Below are positions 52,715 to 57,117 of a DNA stretch of 57,117 bases, in pieces. The notes below the pieces were generated by a model that did no database searches, was not told where the DNA came from, and worked only from the letters and a program-made list of their open reading frames with translations. The stretch is taken from NCBI GenBank assembly GCA_002686085.1, contig NZAC01000014.1, positions 1 to 57,117 on the forward strand, in the 5' to 3' direction. The position numbers were made by a program, and so were the translations under genes. Numbering within the stretch: the stretch's first letter is position 1; each line of letters starts with the position of its first letter. Source of the DNA: Roseibacillus sp. (GTDB taxonomy: Bacteria > Verrucomicrobiota > Verrucomicrobiia > Verrucomicrobiales > Akkermansiaceae).

Positions 52715-52732
52715 TTGTGAAAAATTTCACAA
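52715..52732. promoter_or_regulatory. Palindrome matching the CRP/FNR-type consensus
   Basis: TTGTGAAA and TTTCACAA flank AA: a perfect 18-base inverted repeat. Its core TGTGA-N6-TCACA matches the CRP half-sites exactly. It is centred 45 bases upstream of the nuoB GTG and 67 bases upstream of the larA GTG, in a 112-base divergent intergenic region, a good place for a shared operator. No CRP/FNR regulator gene lies in the window. Confidence 0.5.
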
Positions 52733-52739
52733 GCTGGTC

Positions 52740-52767
52740 TTGAGTAGGGCAAAAGCGACGGTATCCT
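52740..52767 (+). promoter_or_regulatory. Possible nuoB promoter
   Basis: TTGAGT at 52740-52745 and TATCCT at 52762-52767 are 16 bases apart, close to sigma-70 consensus. The predicted start of transcription would fall near 52774, so translation from GTG 52769 would be impossible but from GTG 52775 would be leaderless. The palindrome lies directly upstream of the -35 box. Confidence 0.3.
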
Positions 52768-52768
52768 A

Positions 52769-53317
52769 GTGTCCGTGGCTACGGAAAATCCTGCCCAAAT
52801 GCTTTCGCATGCTGCCTACGACTCCAAGGTTGAGGGCAACATCATCTTCACGCGCCTTGATTCTGCGATCAACTGGATGCGCAAAAACTCACTGTGGCCC
52901 ATGCCCATGGGGCTTGCGTGTTGTGCAATTGAACTCATGGCTACCGGTGCGGCTCGCTTTGATATCTCACGATTCGGAGCTGAGGTGATGCGTTTCTCTC
53001 CCCGGCAGGCGGATGTCATGATTGTGTCAGGGACGGTCACCTACAAGATGGCGCTGGCGGTTCGCCGTATCTGGGAGCAGATGCCCGAACCGAAGTGGTG
53101 TATCGCAATGGGAGCGTGTGCGTCGAGTGGGGGAATGTATCGGAGTTACGCGGTGCTTCAGGGAATTGATCAGCTCTTACCCGTAGACGTTTACATCTCC
53201 GGGTGTCCACCCCGCCCGGAGGCTCTTCTTGAAGGGTTGATGAAGCTCCAGCGGATCATCGAAGGAGAAACTCCCATCAAGGATCAGATCGCAGGTATCC
53301 GCGAGGCAACCTCATGA
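52769..53317 (+). CDS. nuoB: NADH-quinone oxidoreductase subunit B
   Basis: A 182-residue NuoB, the subunit of complex I that holds the last Fe-S cluster, N2. The cluster cysteines are in [25 protein letters not shown] and [15 protein letters not shown]. The arrangement of conserved residues is normal. Start GTG 52769 or, two codons on, GTG 52775. nuoA is missing upstream (a racemase gene lies there on the other strand) and the next gene is nuoC with an ATGA overlap. Confidence 0.97.
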   Translation: MSVATENPAQMLSHAAYDSKVEGNIIFTRLDSAINWMRKNSLWPMPMGLACCAIELMATGAARFDISRFGAEVMRFSPRQADVMIVSGTVTYKMALAVRRIWEQMPEPKWCIAMGACASSGGMYRSYAVLQGIDQLLPVDVYISGCPPRPEALLEGLMKLQRIIEGETPIKDQIAGIREATS

Positions 53318-53907
53318 GTGTTACTGGAAGGAAAGCAGATGAGGGTCGCTCCGACTCGAGTAAGTTGCGAAAGCAGTTTGGTCGGACCAAGGTTCGTGAG
53401 ATGTTTGAATTCCGAGGGGAGTATACCGTCGTGGTAAAGCTCGGTGCCCTCGAAGAAGTCCTTGGGTATTGTCGGAGCGTTCTGGGTTATGAATTTCTTC
53501 TCGACGTCAGTAGTGTAGACAATATGGGGGATGATCCTCGCTTTGAAATTGTCTACGAACTCGCGACAACTGACGATCGTAAGCATCTTCGTGTGAAGGC
53601 TCCGGTCGCAGAGGGAGAGGAAGTGCCAACCGCGGTTCATTTGTGGAAAACCGCCAACTGGCATGAGCGAGAGGTATACGACATGATGGGTCTGAAATTC
53701 AAAGGACACCCCAACTTGAAGCGGATCCTCATGTGGGAGGGATACCCCTACTACCCACTGCGAAAAGAGTTTCCGCTCGCAGGAAAGCCCAGTGAGATGC
53801 CGGATGTCGCCTTCAGCGGTATCGCTCCCCTCGAGGGGGGACCTTTTGTGACGAGCCCCGGTACAGACCGGGTTCGGGGAGAACCTCGCGCCAAGGGGGA
53901 AAGCTAG
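53314..53907 (+). CDS. nuoC: NADH-quinone oxidoreductase subunit C
   Basis: A 197-residue NuoC (30-kDa type) of the peripheral arm. [32 protein letters not shown] and the signature [19 protein letters not shown] with [11 protein letters not shown] are present. The start overlaps the nuoB stop by four bases, and GAGG lies seven bases upstream inside nuoB, so coupling is likely. nuoD does not follow: the next gene is a rhomboid protease, which breaks the common nuoABCD order. The last 20 residues are a disordered basic/acidic tail. Confidence 0.96.
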   Translation: MSVTGRKADEGRSDSSKLRKQFGRTKVREMFEFRGEYTVVVKLGALEEVLGYCRSVLGYEFLLDVSSVDNMGDDPRFEIVYELATTDDRKHLRVKAPVAEGEEVPTAVHLWKTANWHEREVYDMMGLKFKGHPNLKRILMWEGYPYYPLRKEFPLAGKPSEMPDVAFSGIAPLEGGPFVTSPGTDRVRGEPRAKGES

Positions 53908-54015
53908 GTTTAGGAGTCCAAAGGGTGTGCGCGGCCCCGGATCGGGTTGGGGTGGAGAGTCTTTCTCCTTCCGAGTCTTTTGAAAAAATGGCACCCCGGG
54001 TTGAATTACCAGCGT

Positions 54016-54792
54016 ATGAAACGCCCTTTCCTTCCCTTGCGCCTTAGCGTTCACCAACCAGGAGCTGATGGGCTCACGTTCCTGACTGCGTTATTGGTCA
54101 TTACGCATTTGGTCACCGAGGCTTTAGGTGGGCCTGAGACTTTGGATGCAACTGGGTTCTATAGTCTGTTTGGGCTCAGTCGACCCGGGATACTGGGAGG
54201 TCAGGTATGGCAGCTCCTGACTTACTCTTTTCTCCATGGCTCACTGTTGCACCTGATCATCAATGTGGTTGTCATATATGCGATCGGTGGGCGGGTTACC
54301 CGTATTCTGGGAAGCTGGAGAACTGGGGGTATCTATATCGGGGGCGTTGTGGGAGGAGGCTTCCTGCATATCCTTCTGTTCCCGGCCAATCCTCTCGGGA
54401 CGAGTATGATTTCCTCCTACCTGCCTCTGGTGGGAGCGTCTGGGGGAATGATGGCTCTTCTGATCGCGCTCGTCAGCTTGTCACCCGATTCGCGGATGTG
54501 GCCGCTGATGATCTCTGGTAAGAATCTCGGGCGGGGGGTCATGCTCTCGGCCCTGATCCTTTTTCTGTTCACTCCCGGCGTGGGATTTCCTGGCCTTTCC
54601 AAGGTAGGGAACTGGGTAGCGAGAGATGAGGCCTTGGGGGCCAGCCTGTTCCTTATCAGTCACCCCTGCCATATTGGAGGAGGACTAGTCGGCCTTCTCT
54701 TTTCTCGTCGCCTGCTGGGTGAACCGGTCAGTTTGGAGGAGTTGCGACGCGACCGCAAAAAGCGAGAAGAGCGAAACCATTCAAAGAGTTAA
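54016..54792 (+). CDS. Rhomboid-family intramembrane serine protease
   Basis: From ATG 54016 the 258-residue protein has six or seven membrane helices. The catalytic dyad is Ser142 in VGASGGMMALLIAL (GxSG) and His219 in HPCHIGGGLVGLLFSRR. WQLLTYSFLHGSLLHLIINV is the typical second helix region, with conserved HG and N. It would cleave membrane helices of unknown substrates. The C-terminal tail is basic (RRDRKKREERNHSK). A TTG at 53947 gives a longer reading that adds 23 residues without support. It follows nuoC by 108 bases; linkage is uncertain. Confidence 0.9.
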   Translation: MKRPFLPLRLSVHQPGADGLTFLTALLVITHLVTEALGGPETLDATGFYSLFGLSRPGILGGQVWQLLTYSFLHGSLLHLIINVVVIYAIGGRVTRILGSWRTGGIYIGGVVGGGFLHILLFPANPLGTSMISSYLPLVGASGGMMALLIALVSLSPDSRMWPLMISGKNLGRGVMLSALILFLFTPGVGFPGLSKVGNWVARDEALGASLFLISHPCHIGGGLVGLLFSRRLLGEPVSLEELRRDRKKREERNHSKS

Positions 54793-54823
54793 CCTAGTTC
54801 TTCAGGAGCGAAGCCATGATCCC

Positions 54824-55510
54824 TTAGTCCTTCTTGGAAGAATCAGACTTTTGGGAGGATTTCTGCGTCGTGGGGTAGGTTTTCGGACTCGACGAAGGAG
54901 TAGGGCGCGATGTTCTCTCCGGCCTGCTGCGAGAAGGCTGAGAACGGGATGACATTCTAGGGGAACTGGACTGGCTTGAGGGATACGTTTTCGGAGGCGT
55001 TTTACGAGAGGTAAACGAGCGAGGACTACTGGATGAGTCCTGACGGTTTCGCGAGGATGAGGCAGGTGGGATCTCACGATTTCCTCCTGAGAAGGGAAGC
55101 TTGAGTTGAGAGCTGCCCCAAGACGGCCGAGAGCTTTCCTTCATGGAGCGACTGTCCAGCTTCCCGTTGTCTCCCATCCTGTGGTCTCTGTGGCGGTCGT
55201 TACCTCGATCATGACGGACTCGATCGCCTCCATGAAGCGGCTTACGGTAATCGCGGTAGTAGGTGTGATAGTTGGTGCGGTGTCCTCCACGACAAGGGTA
55301 GTGACTGCAATGCGAACACCTGGTGTGGCGATAGCGGTAATAGCTTTTATGAATCCCGATATAATAATCGCTGAAAAAACCGTTATGGTAACCGCCGTGA
55401 TAGTGCCCATGGCTGTTATCGTAATAAGAGGAAGCGTAAGGGTCATACACACAAGAACTCAGGAGAATGGTTGAAAGCAGGCAGATCGAGAAGGGCAGGA
55501 AGGGCTTCAT
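54824..55510 (-). CDS. His/Tyr-rich lipoprotein with Ser/Arg-rich tail
   Basis: A 228-residue product. MKPFLPFSICLLSTILLSSC is a lipoprotein signal with the Cys at 20. Residues 21-110 are extraordinarily rich in Tyr, His, Arg and Gly (for example NSHGHYHGGYHNGFFSDYY) and include four Cys in HTRCSHCSHYPCRGG. The rest is Ser/Arg/Pro low-complexity. His and Cys density suggests metal binding, but I know no such family. It stands alone, with 277 bases to the divergent prepilin genes. Confidence 0.65.
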   Translation of the reverse strand: MKPFLPFSICLLSTILLSSCVYDPYASSYYDNSHGHYHGGYHNGFFSDYYIGIHKSYYRYRHTRCSHCSHYPCRGGHRTNYHTYYRDYRKPLHGGDRVRHDRGNDRHRDHRMGDNGKLDSRSMKESSRPSWGSSQLKLPFSGGNREIPPASSSRNRQDSSSSPRSFTSRKTPPKTYPSSQSSSPRMSSRSQPSRSRPERTSRPTPSSSPKTYPTTQKSSQKSDSSKKD

Positions 55511-55581
55511 GAGTGTATGACGGTCAGGAGGATTATTTTATTCGGTAGGACCCGGCTTTCGCAATATGGGAAATCCTGTTT

Positions 55582-55605
55582 TGTTCCCTGTTCAAGGGAT
55601 GAACA
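55582..55605. repeat. Inverted repeat in the promoter region of the prepilin genes
   Basis: TGTTCCCT and AGGGATGAACA pair with a short bulge, and a second small palindrome GTGATAAAATCAC lies at 55633-55645. Both are in the 277-base gap between the divergent lipoprotein and prepilin-like genes, where promoters for each are expected. They could be operators or hairpins; nothing else is identifiable in the gap. Confidence 0.3.
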
Positions 55606-55787
55606 CCCTAACCCCCCAGAGATAGAGAAGTGGTGATAAAATCACGCTATTTATCGAGAAAACAGGGGGTAGGATCCGTCATTCGCAGAATTCGGAGCAT
55701 GAGAATACAATGTGCTTACAATGTCTTGCCATGATGGGGGAAAGTTCTATGGTGGACCCGAACACTCGTAAGGACTAACGATTCTCC

Positions 55788-56516
55788 GTGCGCACAAACC
55801 AAACATCACAACAGGGGGGCTCCCTCTCAAGAAGTCTGAGGGTAGGATTTACCTTGGTAGAGATCATGGCCGTCATGATGGTGATTGCCATCCTCTTGTC
55901 GGTTGCAGCGGTAGGAATTCAGAACATCGATCGCGGGCAGGCCACGACGTCCGCGCTTTCCGTCACGGAGGCTCTCTTTGACGAGGCTCGCAGCGCTGCC
56001 GTAGGCCGTGGAACCCGAGCACGGCTCTTGATTCACAAGGAACTGAACGACTCCGAGTTGATTGATCGTGACCGCTATCTTTCTTACATGTGTGTCGCTG
56101 TGGAAAGTACGAACCGTGAAGGGGACGTCGAAGGGGCAGGTTGGGAAGTGATCACTCGTGGAACGACGCTTCCCTCGGGGGTATATTTCAGCCCGGAGGA
56201 AAGCGAACGAGCGGCTGAGTCAATTGGGGTCGGCAAACCCGGCACGATGAGAATTGACCTCCCCGGGAAAGATGCCAACGGCGCTGACTCATTCAAGGAG
56301 TGCTACTACTTTGAGTTTAACCCCGAGGGGGTATGCATTGATGCTGAGAATCCAGGTTTGGATCCGGGTGCCGCGGTCATCTTAATCAGTGGAACGCGAC
56401 CCCGAGATGTGGAGGAGCCAAAGCTGATGAAGAACAACAAGGTCGGCTTTGTGGTGTGGCGCAACGGCCGGACTTCCATTTTCCGAAGCCCTGAACAGAT
56501 TGATCTTGCTCGATGA
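55788..56516 (+). CDS. Prepilin-type N-terminal cleavage/methylation protein, GspH-like
   Basis: The 242-residue protein has the type IV prepilin signal RVGFTLVEIMAVMMVIAILL (cleavage after G, Glu at +5) and a C-terminal region of beta-strand type. After prepilin peptidase cleavage it would join a pilus or type II secretion pseudopilus. Fold, length and an extended loop (about 90-150) fit minor pseudopilin GspH/FimT types, or one of the paired prepilin-like proteins common in Verrucomicrobiota. Start GTG 55788. Its stop overlaps the next gene's ATG by four bases. Confidence 0.83.
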   Translation: MRTNQTSQQGGSLSRSLRVGFTLVEIMAVMMVIAILLSVAAVGIQNIDRGQATTSALSVTEALFDEARSAAVGRGTRARLLIHKELNDSELIDRDRYLSYMCVAVESTNREGDVEGAGWEVITRGTTLPSGVYFSPEESERAAESIGVGKPGTMRIDLPGKDANGADSFKECYYFEFNPEGVCIDAENPGLDPGAAVILISGTRPRDVEEPKLMKNNKVGFVVWRNGRTSIFRSPEQIDLAR

Positions 56517-57117
56517 ACATGGTTTTGTCCCAGCCTACTCCCAAAAAGCGCCATGGCTTCACGCTCATGGAGACCGTGATTGCGATCGGAGTCGTTGCCG
56601 TTCTCCTTACGACCTTTCTTGCAGTCTTTGGTCCTGCTTCAGCTGGTATTCGGAAGGCATTAAGTGCTCAGGAGGCGGGTCGCCTTACGAATTCTCTTGA
56701 GAGAGAACTGAGCACCCTTAGAGAGGGGCCAGATAGCTCTTACGATAATGCCTTCCATAAGGCCTTTGAATGGATTCGGGATTCAGGGAAAGAGGATAAG
56801 GCAGTTTTTCTGTATAACTATCGTGGAGACCCCAACCAGATCAGGGAGGATGCCTCGCTGGAACCCTTTGCTCTAGCCAGCGGACAGTCAGGGCGGGACT
56901 TCATACTTCAGCCGGCCGTACGTCGGTTAGGAGATGCGGATCAGGATTTCCGGGAGGACTTGGAGAGAATTGAAGGCCGAGTCTATCTAGTGAAGATGAC
57001 TCAGATGATTTATGATGATGCACAGGACCCCGTGCTGGTTCCCGGAACCCACGGCGAGATCAAGAACATGCACAGCCACGATCCGGTTGATAACGTGGTA
57101 GATTATCCGGGTGCAGT
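56513..57117 (+). CDS. Prepilin-type N-terminal cleavage/methylation protein, 3' end outside the window
   Basis: The frame opens at ATG 56513 inside the end of the previous gene (ATGA) and is still open at the window edge, 201 full codons and part of another. RHGFTLMETVIAIGVVAVLL (cleavage after G, Glu at +5) is a prepilin signal. The rest is helical and acidic with no further motif I can name. It continues the prepilin operon. Confidence 0.8.
   Translation, partial: MNMVLSQPTPKKRHGFTLMETVIAIGVVAVLLTTFLAVFGPASAGIRKALSAQEAGRLTNSLERELSTLREGPDSSYDNAFHKAFEWIRDSGKEDKAVFLYNYRGDPNQIREDASLEPFALASGQSGRDFILQPAVRRLGDADQDFREDLERIEGRVYLVKMTQMIYDDAQDPVLVPGTHGEIKNMHSHDPVDNVVDYPGA

Noticed and set aside
1-57117. 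Horizontal transfer island or mobile element
   Set aside because: No transposase, integrase, inverted terminal repeats or tRNA-flanking direct repeats seen; composition looks even apart from the AT-rich 540-730 stretch.

Overview
The window looks like the chromosome of a Gram-negative bacterium of the Verrucomicrobiota. The evidence is lipid A synthesis (lpxB), a bactofilin, an autotransporter-repeat type surface protein, secreted TPR paralogues behind an ExbB/ExbD pair, GFTLVE-type prepilin proteins, a membrane pyrophosphatase and a main sigma factor with a Lys/Ala-rich tail. Affiliation is inferred from gene content and style; no rRNA is present. Base composition is fairly uniform and I see no prophage, insertion sequence, CRISPR array or clear island. 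Almost all genes are housekeeping, so the novelty lies in variants of known parts.

Layout. 1-1.1 kb: start of a surface protein (minus), an AT-rich non-coding stretch with three perfect DnaA boxes, and tRNA-Leu. 1.1-9.7 kb: midA and a class A penicillin-binding protein start on the same CCATGG; a zinc-ribbon membrane protein, a CPA1 antiporter and hppA follow. 9.9-16.2 kb (minus): exbB-exbD and two paralogous secreted TPR proteins. 16.4-23.8 kb: a shortened uvrC, then dnaG-rpoD-sufS-sufE on the minus strand. 23.9-32.9 kb: an NfeD-type protease with two protease domains, a sugar-1-kinase-like protein, RNA and small-molecule methyltransferases, lipoproteins, a lipase-like hydrolase and an FKBP isomerase. 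33-38 kb: nadA, bactofilin, a membrane TPR protein with a Pro/Glu tail, lpxB, a degenerate M28-like protein and tRNA-Ala. 38-46.4 kb: rsfS and cinA, then a compact minus-strand biosynthetic run trpA-dapF-dapA-dapB-folK-panB-(ArfB-like)-thyA-folA. 46.5-57.1 kb: queD, an EF-hand lipoprotein, a RibD-type reductase, glutaredoxin, DAHP synthase, LOG protein, tlyA, a LarA-family racemase divergent from nuoB-nuoC across a CRP-like palindrome, a rhomboid protease, a His/Tyr-rich lipoprotein and two prepilin-like genes, the second cut by the window edge.

How parts fit together. dapA, dapB and dapF supply meso-diaminopimelate for lysine and peptidoglycan; folK, thyA and folA are folate and dTMP steps; PBP, bactofilin and lpxB serve the envelope. 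hppA and the antiporter would couple pyrophosphate hydrolysis and ion gradients, and ExbB/ExbD would spend ion-motive force on an envelope task involving the TPR proteins. Strongest leads: the DnaA-box cluster (possible origin), the PBP with a broken transpeptidase site, the RpoD tail, the double NfeD with a dead first half, the ExbBD-TPR-TPR operon, the shortened UvrC, the isolated nuoBC with its palindrome, and the near absence of Shine-Dalgarno sequences. Several start codons were moved downstream of the longest reading frame; reasons are given per gene.
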